Below, piece by piece: positions 56,398-64,000 of a stretch of 64,000 nt of DNA. The stretch lies in assembly GCF_001274935.1 (NCBI RefSeq), contig NZ_LILC01000015.1:21150-85149 (forward strand). The letters are read 5' to 3'. The first letter of the stretch is position 1; the number at the start of each line of letters is the position of its first letter. The DNA is from Priestia koreensis. Lineage in GTDB: Bacteria > Bacillota > Bacilli > Bacillales > Bacillaceae_H. Position numbers and translations under genes: made by a program. The notes under the pieces were generated by a model that saw nothing but the letters and a program-made list of their open reading frames with translations, had not been told where the DNA came from and did no database searches.

Positions 56398-57071
56398 GGT
56401 TTAGAAACCTCCAATTTATAGCCAACGCCTCGTACCGTCTGGATCTGGAAGTCATCTGTATGGTTTGCAAATCGCTCCCTTAGACGTTTAATATGTACAT
56501 CAATTGTACGGTCATCGCCATCAAAATCGGCACCCCAAACGAGCTGAATTAATTCCTCTCTGGAAAAGGCGCGACTTGGAAAACTAGCAAGCTGTGCGAG
56601 CAGTTCGAATTCACGCATTGGCAACATAATCGTTTTTCCTTTTACCTGAACCTCATAGCTTCTCCGGTCGATGATGGTTTGGTTTAACAAGATTTTTTCT
56701 GAACTTACCATTTGATAGCGGCGTAGTAATGCTTTGATTCGGAAGAGGAGTTCGCGTGGTTCAAACGGCTTTGTGACGTAATCATCTGTTCCGACTGTAA
56801 AACCACGTTCTTTATCTATAAGCTGATCTTTGGCAGTTAGAAGGATGATAGGAAAATCATAGTAGCGGCGAATTTCCTCACATAACTGAAAACCATCTTT
56901 ATTAGGCATCATTATATCGACAATCGCCAACTGAACTTGACGTTGTTCTAAAATTTGTAAGGCCTCGACTCCATCTGATGCCTCTAACACGACGTATCCT
57001 TCGGTTTGAAGGTAATGGCGGAGCAGTTCCCGAATATGTATATCATCATCTGCTATTAGGATATGAATCAT
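56394..57071 (-). CDS. hssR: Haem response regulator HssR
   Basis: OmpR/PhoB-type regulator, 225 residues. The receiver domain has ADDD near residue 7, phospho-acceptor Asp in VDIMMPNKDG (about 52), and KPF near 101. The C-terminal winged helix contains DDRTIDVHIKRLRERF and VRGVGYKLE. Start ATG 57071 lies after GAGGTGATG; upstream GTG/ATG codons fall inside that site. It resembles S. aureus HssR along its length. First gene of hssR-hssS-hrtB-hrtA. Confidence 0.88.
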   Translation of the reverse strand: MIHILIADDDIHIRELLRHYLQTEGYVVLEASDGVEALQILEQRQVQLAIVDIMMPNKDGFQLCEEIRRYYDFPIILLTAKDQLIDKERGFTVGTDDYVTKPFEPRELLFRIKALLRRYQMVSSEKILLNQTIIDRRSYEVQVKGKTIMLPMREFELLAQLASFPSRAFSREELIQLVWGADFDGDDRTIDVHIKRLRERFANHTDDFQIQTVRGVGYKLEVSKP

Positions 57072-57125
57072 TTTTAACATCACCTCAAAACTAGCTTTTT
57101 CTCTATTCTAAAGTGCTTTTAACAG

Positions 57126-57160
57126 AAAAGAAAGAAGCACCGGGATTCCGATGCTTCCTT
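57126..57160 (-). terminator. Terminator of lrgAB
   Basis: On the minus strand GAAGCATCGG pairs with CCGGTGCTTC (one mismatch) around a short loop, followed by a T-rich tail. It separates lrgB from hssR. Confidence 0.75.
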
Positions 57161-57195
57161 TTGTTCGTCGGTTCGCTTAACGTATGGTGGAGATG

Positions 57196-57888
57196 TTAGA
57201 CATGAAAAATCCAAACAACAATTGGACCCAGTATCGACCCTAAAATCGCACTTAACGTCATTGAGACAGAGCTCATTGATACCGTTAGCTCTCCGTATTC
57301 TAGCGCCTTTGATGTTCCTAAAGCATGTGAGGCGCTGCCAAGAGCAATTCCTTTTCCAAGTGAGCTGTGAATCCGGAGCCATTTTAAGACAAGTGGTCCA
57401 AGTATCACACCAGAAAAGCCCGCGATCATGACAAATACGATGGTCATAGAAGGAATCCCACCTAAACCTGAAGCAATTTGAATGGCGACAGGAGTTGTAA
57501 TGGATTTCGGAACAATGGATAAAATAAGATTACGATCAACGCCAAATATTTCTGCAAAAACGAGTCCACTAATCATGCCACAAAAAAGACCAACAACCAC
57601 TCCACCTAGAATCGGAAAGCTGTATTTTAAAAGAATGTGTCGCTGTTTATAAAGAGGGTAAGCAAGAGCAACAACGGCAGGACCTAGCAAGGAATTAATC
57701 CACTTTCCACCACTCATATAGTCTTCATAAGGTATATGGAGTATGACTAGGATAACGATCATGAGAATGGTAGTGGTTAAAACGGGAATAAAAATAGGAT
57801 ACGAAAAGCGCACGTATAGTTTTGCCATTAATAAGTAGGCGATAACTGTTAGGACAATCATAGCGATTGCGAAGATTGCTTGTTGCAT
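57196..57888 (-). CDS. lrgB: LrgB/CidB-family membrane protein
   Basis: Integral membrane protein, 230 residues with about seven hydrophobic segments and the family block VPKSITTPVAIQIASGLGGIPSMT. LrgAB/CidAB homologues are linked to control of autolysis and, in B. subtilis (PftAB), to pyruvate transport. ATG follows AAGGAGG. It overlaps lrgA by 31 bp. The LytS/LytT-like pair that often accompanies it is absent; a MarR gene is divergent instead. Confidence 0.9.
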   Translation of the reverse strand: MQQAIFAIAMIVLTVIAYLLMAKLYVRFSYPIFIPVLTTTILMIVILVILHIPYEDYMSGGKWINSLLGPAVVALAYPLYKQRHILLKYSFPILGGVVVGLFCGMISGLVFAEIFGVDRNLILSIVPKSITTPVAIQIASGLGGIPSMTIVFVMIAGFSGVILGPLVLKWLRIHSSLGKGIALGSASHALGTSKALEYGELTVSMSSVSMTLSAILGSILGPIVVWIFHV

Positions 57889-58265
57889 GCTTTTTCCTCC
57901 TTTCGTCTATTTGCTTTTTGCTCTAAGAATTGACTTGCAAATCCCGCCACAACCATTGTTAGAATCGTACTTGCAATAATGATAAAAAATAAAATTGCTC
58001 CGTTTAGTGAAAAAAGGGATGGGTATTTCATAATCCCTGTAATCGCAGGTATAAATAGAAGGGGGAGAAAGGCTAATAAAAAACTAGATCCATCTTCAAT
58101 TATTTTCACTGGGATGACTTTGCATAGTAATAGAATAAAAAGCAATAAAAGACCAATGATACTCCCTGGAACCGGAAGATGTGAGACTTGATGAATGTAC
58201 TCACCAATAAAGGAGAAGACATATAAAATGATAATTTGAATGATAATCCGAATAATTTTAATCAC
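57858..58265 (-). CDS. lrgA: LrgA/CidA-family holin-like protein
   Basis: 135-residue membrane protein with four hydrophobic segments and the family block HLPVPGSIIGLLLLFILL, ending in a basic tail. Partner of LrgB. The start is GTG 58265; GAGAGGAA is upstream. It is transcribed divergently from the marR gene, with a palindrome in the 120-bp gap. Confidence 0.88.
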   Translation of the reverse strand: MIKIIRIIIQIIILYVFSFIGEYIHQVSHLPVPGSIIGLLLLFILLLCKVIPVKIIEDGSSFLLAFLPLLFIPAITGIMKYPSLFSLNGAILFFIIIASTILTMVVAGFASQFLEQKANRRKEEKACNKQSSQSL

Positions 58266-58318
58266 GAATATCGTTCCTCTCTATCTAGGGCACAAAAATA
58301 ATTGCATACGACAAATAT

Positions 58319-58339
58319 ATAGTTGTATTATACAACTAT
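58319..58339. promoter_or_regulatory. Operator-like palindrome between lrgA and marR
   Basis: Perfect inverted arms ATAGTTGTAT and ATACAACTAT flank a single T. It overlaps a -10-like TATTAT (58327) paired with TTGCAT (58303) at 18 bp on the plus strand. A MarR-type dimer site controlling both directions is the natural reading. Confidence 0.7.
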
Positions 58340-58387
58340 GTTTGGTATTGTCAACGAGCACGACGTAATGAGGAGTGAATAAAATTG

Positions 58388-58816
58388 ATGAAAAAAAGTT
58401 CAATTGAACAAATTGAATATGAATTAACGACCTTTATTAGAAGAGCCGTTTACTTAGATACGTCTGATCGTAAAATTGGGCATCTTGAACGAGCACCTTA
58501 TTTGCTGTTAAGGGAGTTAGATGAAGTGGGGGCTACACGAGTAAAAGAGCTAGCAGCATCTTTCAAACTGGATATTTCCACTCTTTCACGTCAGGCTGCA
58601 GCGCTAGAGGAGAGGAAGTTCATTACACGTTCTTCAGATCCTACTGATCGACGCGTCAGTTTACTAATGATTACGGAAAAAGGAAAAGAAGCATTGGAGA
58701 AGGACAAAAGGTTACGAATTGAACGATATGAGAGCATGCTTAAAGGCTGGTCAGAAGAAGATAAAGAGACATTTGGTATCCTTATCAGTCGGATGAATGA
58801 TGTTTTTTTTGAATAA
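58388..58816 (+). CDS. MarR-family transcriptional regulator
   Basis: A winged-helix regulator of 142 residues. The DNA-binding part contains VKELAASFKLDISTLSRQAAALEERKFITRS and the wing DPTDRRVSLLMITEKG. ATG 58388 is preferred, with TTG 58385 as alternative; AGGAGTGA lies upstream. There is no Cys at the N-terminal position used by OhrR, so peroxide sensing of that kind is not supported. It probably regulates itself and divergent lrgAB. Confidence 0.9.
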   Translation: MKKSSIEQIEYELTTFIRRAVYLDTSDRKIGHLERAPYLLLRELDEVGATRVKELAASFKLDISTLSRQAAALEERKFITRSSDPTDRRVSLLMITEKGKEALEKDKRLRIERYESMLKGWSEEDKETFGILISRMNDVFFE

Positions 58817-58850
58817 AACAAGGGGCTCCTTTATGAAAGAAGCCCCTTTT
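58817..58850. terminator. Terminator shared by marR and the convergent araC-type gene
   Basis: AAGGGGCT and AGCCCCTT, extended by CTTT/AAAG, form a hairpin that overlaps the last codons of the minus-strand AraC-type gene. Confidence 0.75.
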
Positions 58851-60057
58851 GGAATTGTTTCGGAGTCGTATCCGTTATCTTCTTAAACACCTTTGTAAAA
58901 TGACTTTGATCGTGAAAATTTAGAAGGGAAGCAATCTCCATGATGGAGCGATTTGTGTACGTTATCAGCTTCTTTGCTTCTTCAATCTTTGATTGTTGAA
59001 TGTATTCGGTCAAGGACATCCCAACTTCTTTTTTAAATAGTACGGACAAATAGCTTGAATTTAAATAGGTTAGTGCTGAAAGCTGTGTTAACGAGATCTC
59101 TTCATATAAATGGGTTAAAACATAGTGTTGAACGGTGGTAATAGGCTTTGAGTATTTAGTACCTCTTGTTGTGGCAACTCGTTCAGTTAGTTCGAGTAAG
59201 GCTTTTTCAATAAAAGGGCTAACAGCGAAGACGTCACTTATTTCTTCTAAATTTTGAATAAAAAAATCGCTAAGCGTGTACGCAATTTCAGAGTTTAACC
59301 CACCCTCAACTGCAGCTCTCGTTGCTAGAGCAATACAGACGATGCCCAAATTTTTTTCGCTCCGCAGATGGCTCGTTTTTGACAGAACTCCAACGTCACC
59401 TGTTTCAGGGAAAATTTTAAGATTAGCAATCAAGTCCTCTTTTTGACCATTTCTGACGCACCCAAAAACCTTCTCTTCAATAGAAGGATGGGCATGGATA
59501 AGCGAATGCTCTCGTCGATTTGAGATATGAGAATCGGGAGGTTGAACTTGTATGGGGTTATTTTGTCTTAATTCTTTGATATCTCGACAAACAACTTGTT
59601 GTTGATAGATCATATAAAACATCGAGCTACTAATATGGATAAATTTTAAGCGATTTACTACAGGAAGCGAATAATAGTACTGAAAGGCTTCTTTATTGTG
59701 TATGTTTAGCTGATAATCACTTAAAACCCCTTTTACTGATTCATCTGTAAGATGTGAATATACGACGGGACCGCCGATAATTTTCCCTAAAAAGCAATCC
59801 TCATGATATAAATTGATCATAAAAAAGTATTCTAAGCGGCCTGTTGATTTTAGGAGAGGCAATCGGTATTCTTGTTCCTCCAGAAACAACGATGCAAGGA
59901 AGTCTCGGTTTGATTTATAAATAGGGTGAGAAGGATAGAGAGTAGATTGTTCCAAAGAAATTTCTCCATTCTTATTTAATAAGAAGATTGGAATATCATG
60001 AAGTTGATGAATTAGCTCGCACACGTATTTTACTTGTTCAAAATCCCCCGCGATCAT
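58831..60057 (-). CDS. AraC-family transcriptional regulator
   Basis: Regulator of 408 residues from ATG 60057 (AGGGGGA upstream); the longer frame from 60135 adds 26 residues containing that site. The N-terminal part (about 1-130) looks like a ligand-sensing domain (VCELIHQLHDIPIFLLNKNGEIS). The C-terminal 100 residues hold two HTH motifs (ISLTQLSALTYLNSSYLSVLFKKEV and IMEIASLLNFHDQSHFTKVFKK). It is divergent from the beta-glucosidase gene, which it probably activates. Confidence 0.9.
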   Translation of the reverse strand: MIAGDFEQVKYVCELIHQLHDIPIFLLNKNGEISLEQSTLYPSHPIYKSNRDFLASLFLEEQEYRLPLLKSTGRLEYFFMINLYHEDCFLGKIIGGPVVYSHLTDESVKGVLSDYQLNIHNKEAFQYYYSLPVVNRLKFIHISSSMFYMIYQQQVVCRDIKELRQNNPIQVQPPDSHISNRREHSLIHAHPSIEEKVFGCVRNGQKEDLIANLKIFPETGDVGVLSKTSHLRSEKNLGIVCIALATRAAVEGGLNSEIAYTLSDFFIQNLEEISDVFAVSPFIEKALLELTERVATTRGTKYSKPITTVQHYVLTHLYEEISLTQLSALTYLNSSYLSVLFKKEVGMSLTEYIQQSKIEEAKKLITYTNRSIMEIASLLNFHDQSHFTKVFKKITDTTPKQFQKGLLS

Positions 60058-60160
60058 ATATAATCCCCCTGTAGATTTTATTTTTGAATTTTCTAATAAT
60101 AATACAAATTTCCTAGAAAAAGTACAATATTTCACACATGATAATTTCTATAATCCAATT

Positions 60161-60175
60161 AAGAAAACGCTTTCT
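60161..60175 (+). promoter_or_regulatory. Candidate cre site before the beta-glucosidase gene
   Basis: AAGAAAACGCTTTCT differs from the cre consensus only at the second base. It lies 32 bp before the start codon. Confidence 0.6.
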
Positions 60176-60206
60176 TTTTTAAAAAGCTAACACTTAGGAG
60201 GTCATC

Positions 60207-62501
60207 ATGGGTAGAAATATAAAAGACATTTTATCACAATTAACTTTAGAAGAAAAAGTAAGCCTTTGTTCAGGGTTAGATTTTTGGCATACGAAGGGGA
60301 TTGAACGTCTAGACATTCCTTCTATTATGTTAACAGACGGTCCGCACGGATTAAGAAAGCAAGTAGAAGGGGCTGATCATCTAGGCATTCATCATAGTGT
60401 GCCTGCAACATGTTTTCCATCGGCCGTTGGATTGGCTAGTACATGGAATAAGGAATTAATTCAGCAGGTAGGTGTAGCGTTAGGAGAGGAATGCCAGGCA
60501 GAAAATGTAGCTGTCCTTTTAGGTCCTGGAGCAAATATCAAACGCTCGCCTCTGTGCGGAAGAAACTTTGAGTACTTCTCAGAAGATCCTTATCTCTCTT
60601 CTCAAATGGCGACGAATCATATTAAAGGTGTGCAGAGTCAAGGGGTAGGCACATCGTTAAAGCATTTTGCAGCTAACAATCAAGAACACCGACGAATGTC
60701 TACGAATGCCGTAGTGGATGAGCGAACGCTTCGCGAAATTTATTTAGCAAGCTTTGAGACAGCTGTAAAGGAAGCACAGCCTTGGACAGTTATGAGTGCC
60801 TATAACAAAGTAAACGGCGGATATGCCTCTGAAAATAGCCATTTATTACAAGATATTTTAAAAGATGAGTGGGGATTTGAAGGATTTGTCGTCTCTGATT
60901 GGGGCGCTGTAAATGAGATTGTTGACAGCTTGAAAAATGGCTTAGAGCTAGAAATGCCTTCTAGTTGTGGCGTTGGTGAACGAAAGCTGACGAAGGCCTT
61001 AGAAGATGGCCAACTTTCTGAAGAAGTATTGAATAGCGCAGTTGAAAGATTGCTATCAATTATTTTTAAATCAGTTGATCATCAAAAGGAAAATGCTACT
61101 TACAGTAAAGAAGAACACCATCAGCTAGCGCGCGAGGTAGCAAGAGAAAGTATGGTGCTCTTAAAAAATGACGAAAACATCCTGCCTCTGAGTAAAAAAG
61201 GCAAACTAGCAGTGATCGGTGATTTTGCTCATAATCCCCGCTATCAGGGTGGAGGAAGCTCTCATATCAACCCAACAAACCTTGAAAATATTTTAGATGA
61301 AATACAATTAGTAGCAGGTCAAGAGACGGACGTTACGTTTGCTAAAGGATATCGCCTTGAAAGTGATGAGGTGGAAGAAGCTCTTTTAGAAGAAGCAAAA
61401 AAAGTAGCAGAAAGCGCTGAGACAGCCGTTCTATTTGTAGGATTGCCTGATCGATACGAGTCAGAGGGCTACGACCGTAATCACCTTCGTTTACCAGAGA
61501 ACCACATTAAGCTTATTGAGGCAGTGGCTTCGGTTCAATCGAATATTGTTATTGTTTTAAGTAATGGAGCACCTATTGAGATGCCTTGGCTTGATCAGGC
61601 TAAAGCAGTTCTTGAAGGATATTTAGGTGGTCAAGCGCTTGGTGGTGCTATTGCTGACTTATTATTTGGGGAAGCAAGCCCAAGTGGAAAATTAGCAGAA
61701 ACGTTCCCAAAAGAGCTTAGTCAAAACCCATCATTCCTAAATTTCCCTGGGGAAGAAGATACGGTGGAGTATAAAGAAGGAATTTTTGTTGGGTATCGTT
61801 ATTACGATAAGAAACGTGTGGAGCCGCTTTTCCCATTTGGATATGGTTTGAGCTACACAGCATTTGAATATAGCAATCTGAAGCTGGAGCGAGCATCCAT
61901 TCAAGATGACGAACACGTCACGGTTCATGTTGATGTGAAAAACGTAGGAGATATAAAAGGAAAAGAAGTCGTTCAGCTATATGTCAAAGACGTTGAGAGC
62001 ACTGTAATTAGACCTGAAAAAGAGTTAAAAGGGTTTGAGAAGGTAGAGTTAGCGCCTAGAGAAGTAAAAACTGTTACGTTTACTCTTAATAAACGATCCT
62101 TTGCTTACTACAACGTAGCATTAAAAGATTGGCATGTTGAAACGGGTGAATTTGAGATTTTAGTTGGAAAATCATCGAAGGAAATCATTCTTTCAGAGTT
62201 TTTGCATGTAGAGTCCTCAACAAAATTCAAAAAAGATGTTCATCGCAATACAACTGTTGGAGACCTTTTATCCAATCCAGATCTAGCACCAGTAGCGAAA
62301 GAGCTTTTGGCAGAGGCAAATAAAAATAATCCTCTTGCTAATCTAGCTGAAATGGATGAAGAGGGAGCAGAAATGATGGTTGCAATGATGAACTACATGC
62401 CGCTTCGTGCACTTGTTAACTTTAGTCAGGGGAATTTTACAGAGGAAATGCTTGGTGAAATGATTAATCGTTTGAATGAGGAATTGACTATAAAGGCCTA
62501 A
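60207..62501 (+). CDS. Glycoside hydrolase family 3 beta-glucosidase
   Basis: Cytoplasmic (no signal peptide) GH3 enzyme, 764 residues, hydrolysing beta-glucosides or related beta-linked sugars from the non-reducing end. The TIM-barrel domain has the family signature with nucleophile Asp in GFVVSDWGA near residue 232 and the HFAANNQE block. An alpha/beta sandwich domain (about 310-520) contains [19 protein letters not shown]; a fibronectin-III-like domain follows ([14 protein letters not shown] on). The C-terminal 90 residues ([16 protein letters not shown]...) are an added helical tail. AGGAGG precedes ATG. Confidence 0.93.
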   Translation: MGRNIKDILSQLTLEEKVSLCSGLDFWHTKGIERLDIPSIMLTDGPHGLRKQVEGADHLGIHHSVPATCFPSAVGLASTWNKELIQQVGVALGEECQAENVAVLLGPGANIKRSPLCGRNFEYFSEDPYLSSQMATNHIKGVQSQGVGTSLKHFAANNQEHRRMSTNAVVDERTLREIYLASFETAVKEAQPWTVMSAYNKVNGGYASENSHLLQDILKDEWGFEGFVVSDWGAVNEIVDSLKNGLELEMPSSCGVGERKLTKALEDGQLSEEVLNSAVERLLSIIFKSVDHQKENATYSKEEHHQLAREVARESMVLLKNDENILPLSKKGKLAVIGDFAHNPRYQGGGSSHINPTNLENILDEIQLVAGQETDVTFAKGYRLESDEVEEALLEEAKKVAESAETAVLFVGLPDRYESEGYDRNHLRLPENHIKLIEAVASVQSNIVIVLSNGAPIEMPWLDQAKAVLEGYLGGQALGGAIADLLFGEASPSGKLAETFPKELSQNPSFLNFPGEEDTVEYKEGIFVGYRYYDKKRVEPLFPFGYGLSYTAFEYSNLKLERASIQDDEHVTVHVDVKNVGDIKGKEVVQLYVKDVESTVIRPEKELKGFEKVELAPREVKTVTFTLNKRSFAYYNVALKDWHVETGEFEILVGKSSKEIILSEFLHVESSTKFKKDVHRNTTVGDLLSNPDLAPVAKELLAEANKNNPLANLAEMDEEGAEMMVAMMNYMPLRALVNFSQGNFTEEMLGEMINRLNEELTIKA

Positions 62502-62507
62502 ATCAAG

Positions 62508-62538
62508 TTCTCCAACTCTCTTAAATGAGAGTTGGAGA
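62508..62538 (+). other. Strong hairpin between the beta-glucosidase and MFS genes
   Basis: TCTCCAACTCTC pairs perfectly with GAGAGTTGGAGA around 6 nt, but no T-run follows (ATAAATAAG). It is more likely a transcript-stabilising or processing hairpin than a terminator. Confidence 0.6.
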
Positions 62539-62570
62539 TAAATAAGATGAGGAGTTTTTTGTTAGCTTTA

Positions 62571-62585
62571 ATGAAAGCGTTAACA
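62571..62585 (+). promoter_or_regulatory. Candidate cre site before the MFS transporter gene
   Basis: ATGAAAGCGTTAACA closely resembles the classic amyE cre (TGTAAGCGTTAACA). It lies 26 bp before the start codon. Confidence 0.65.
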
Positions 62586-62610
62586 AAAGATGAGTTGAGG
62601 GGGAAATATC

Positions 62611-63915
62611 ATGTCAAAGCAGGCAATAAGGGGGCAAGTAAGTACACCGTTTGGGAGATTAACAACTGGGATTATGTTTGGCTATACGTGTATGATGGTT
62701 GGATTATTAACACCTGCTATGATGCTTTTAACATTTAAAATGATGGAAATTGATCCGAATGGTTATACATCGTCTTATGGATTAATAGCGGGGGTAGGGG
62801 CGATCTTTGCTTTAGCTGGAAATCCATTAGGGGGAGCCATTAGTGACCGAACAAATATTGGATTTAGGAGAAGAAAAACATGGATTTTCCTAGGGCCATT
62901 ACTAGGTGCTGCGGCGCTATTATTTATCGGATTTGCGACTGAGATTTGGCAGGTGCTTGTTGGTTGGTGCGTAGCGCAATTATTCTTTAATTTTGGAATG
63001 GCCGCTTATACAGCTCTTATTCCAGATCAAGTAAAAGTGGAGAAGCAGGGAACAATCTCTGGGCTATTAGGATTAGCGCTTCCGTTAGGAGTAGCCATTG
63101 GTACTGTACTTATGATGAGCATTGGTACAGCTTCTACACATACAAAGTGGATTCTTATTTCGGCTATTGGTGTTATTGGACCGATTATTAGCTTATTTAT
63201 TATTCGAGATGGAAAAATTGAGATCCCGCATGTAGAAAGATCTGGAGACAAGACCTCTCTTGTAGAGAAAATCAGCAAAGTCTACCCGAGCCCTCGTAAA
63301 TTCCCTGAGTTTTCATGGGCGATTGCTTCTAAGTTTTTAATTATGATGGGTTATTTTAGCACGCTGTATATGACAGTTATGTTAGTGAACCGCCTAGGAT
63401 TTTCCGAGCAACAAGCAACAAATAGCATCGGAACAATTAATTTAGTAGGCTTAGCGGCAACATCTCTTACAAGTATTGTGGGAGGTCTATTAGCAGACAA
63501 ATTCAAGAAACAAAAGCCATTTTTATATGGCTCAACGGTCATCATTATCGTAGGGCTGCTTATGCTTACGTTCACAACAAACTTCAGCATCATCCTAATT
63601 GCAAGTATCATCATGGGCTTAGGTCTTGGATGCTTTACAGCGGTCGATTTAGCTCTCGTTTCGCGTATTCTTCCTAATAAAGAAGATGCGGCAAAAGACT
63701 TTGGTTTAATGAACGTAGCGAACGCATTACCGCAATCTATTGTTCCGGCCCTTGCACCACTGCTTCTTGCGATCGGAAGCTGGCCATTCTTCTTCTTATT
63801 CCTTACAGGATGTACGGTGTTAGGTATGTTATCACTTAAACCGCTACCAGAGGTTGGGCAGTCAAAAGAGGAAGTTGTTCCGTTACCAATCGAGGTACCG
63901 AGGCAATTAAGTTAA
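62611..63915 (+). CDS. MFS sugar transporter, probable beta-glucoside uptake
   Basis: Major facilitator of 434 residues with about 12 hydrophobic segments. The loop GGAISDRTNIGFRRRKTWIFLGP after helix 2 is the conserved MFS/SLC45-like motif seen in sugar transporters. The second half repeats it as GGLLADKFKKQKPFLYG. Placement 110 bp after a cytoplasmic beta-glucosidase with a cre site suggests import of intact beta-glucosides; this is inference. ATG follows GAGGGGG. Confidence 0.87.
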   Translation: MSKQAIRGQVSTPFGRLTTGIMFGYTCMMVGLLTPAMMLLTFKMMEIDPNGYTSSYGLIAGVGAIFALAGNPLGGAISDRTNIGFRRRKTWIFLGPLLGAAALLFIGFATEIWQVLVGWCVAQLFFNFGMAAYTALIPDQVKVEKQGTISGLLGLALPLGVAIGTVLMMSIGTASTHTKWILISAIGVIGPIISLFIIRDGKIEIPHVERSGDKTSLVEKISKVYPSPRKFPEFSWAIASKFLIMMGYFSTLYMTVMLVNRLGFSEQQATNSIGTINLVGLAATSLTSIVGGLLADKFKKQKPFLYGSTVIIIVGLLMLTFTTNFSIILIASIIMGLGLGCFTAVDLALVSRILPNKEDAAKDFGLMNVANALPQSIVPALAPLLLAIGSWPFFFLFLTGCTVLGMLSLKPLPEVGQSKEEVVPLPIEVPRQLS

Positions 63916-63920
63916 CTATG

Positions 63921-63952
63921 CTGAGGAGGCTGGGACAAAACCCCTCCTCTGA
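63921..63952 (+). repeat. GGCTGGGACA-type intergenic element
   Basis: GAGGAGG and CCCCTCCTC arms flank CTGGGACAAAA. Short elements with a GGCTGGGACA core recur between genes in many low-GC Gram-positive genomes; one copy is seen here. Confidence 0.35.
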
Positions 63953-63956
63953 GATG

Positions 63957-64000
63957 AAAAAAGCGGTGAGAGTTTACGAGAAGTAAACTCTCACCGCTTT
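63957..64000. terminator. Terminator after the MFS gene, running to the window edge
   Basis: AAAGCGGTGAGAGTTTAC pairs perfectly with GTAAACTCTCACCGCTTT around 5 nt; the T-tail is cut by the window end. Confidence 0.85.

Overview
The window is a low-GC Gram-positive chromosome segment from the Bacillaceae, probably a Bacillus or Priestia-like species. The evidence is the gene order and the close likeness of many proteins to Bacillus subtilis counterparts. It lies near the replication origin: ychF, rpsF-ssb-rpsR, yybS-gdpP-rplI-dnaC, purA, a Lys-Glu-Asp-Phe tRNA cluster, walRKHIJ-htrC and rlmH follow one another as in B. subtilis. A near-consensus parS site and a DnaA-box cluster fit this position. 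Nothing in the sequence fixes the species.

Layout. 1-19.5 kb is conserved core: a molybdoenzyme cut off at the left edge, translation and replication genes, c-di-AMP phosphodiesterase, purA under a PurR box pair, four tRNAs, the essential WalRK system and its helpers, and rlmH. 19.6-34 kb is flexible: Nudix and histidine-phosphatase genes, an ECF sigma factor with a DUF3600 partner, a Fur-controlled siderophore ABC operon divergent from the ferredoxin reductase gene ycgT, a tRNA dihydrouridine synthase, a GNAT acetyltransferase, a bicovalent-type flavin oxidase, mqo, and an ECF-transporter S component.

34.1-42.9 kb is an AT-rich minus-strand defence island. A four-gene operon encodes a MutL/MORC-like GHKL ATPase, a Z1-type SF2 helicase-like ATPase, a PD-(D/E)XK protein and an AIPR protein. 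Upstream, in its own transcription unit, is a C5-cytosine methyltransferase with an unusually long insert. This is the most interesting system in the window. The gene set matches the MutL/MORC-containing restriction-modification systems predicted by comparative genomics, so the architecture is not wholly new, but its mechanism is open.

43-64 kb is metabolic and stress physiology: a secreted subtilisin-like protease, ahpCF under a PerR-type box, a LytTR regulator with a CoA-transferase, a radical SAM/SPASM protein, gntR-gntP (lacking gntK and gntZ) with the classic GntR operator and a cre site, an hssRS-hrtBA haem-sensing and efflux locus in tandem with a candidate HssR repeat, lrgAB divergent from a marR gene across a perfect operator-like palindrome, and an AraC / GH3 beta-glucosidase / MFS sugar-uptake module with candidate cre sites. 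Several start codons were moved downstream from the longest reading frame because a Shine-Dalgarno sequence and family alignment favour the shorter form. All promoter, operator and terminator calls are by eye.
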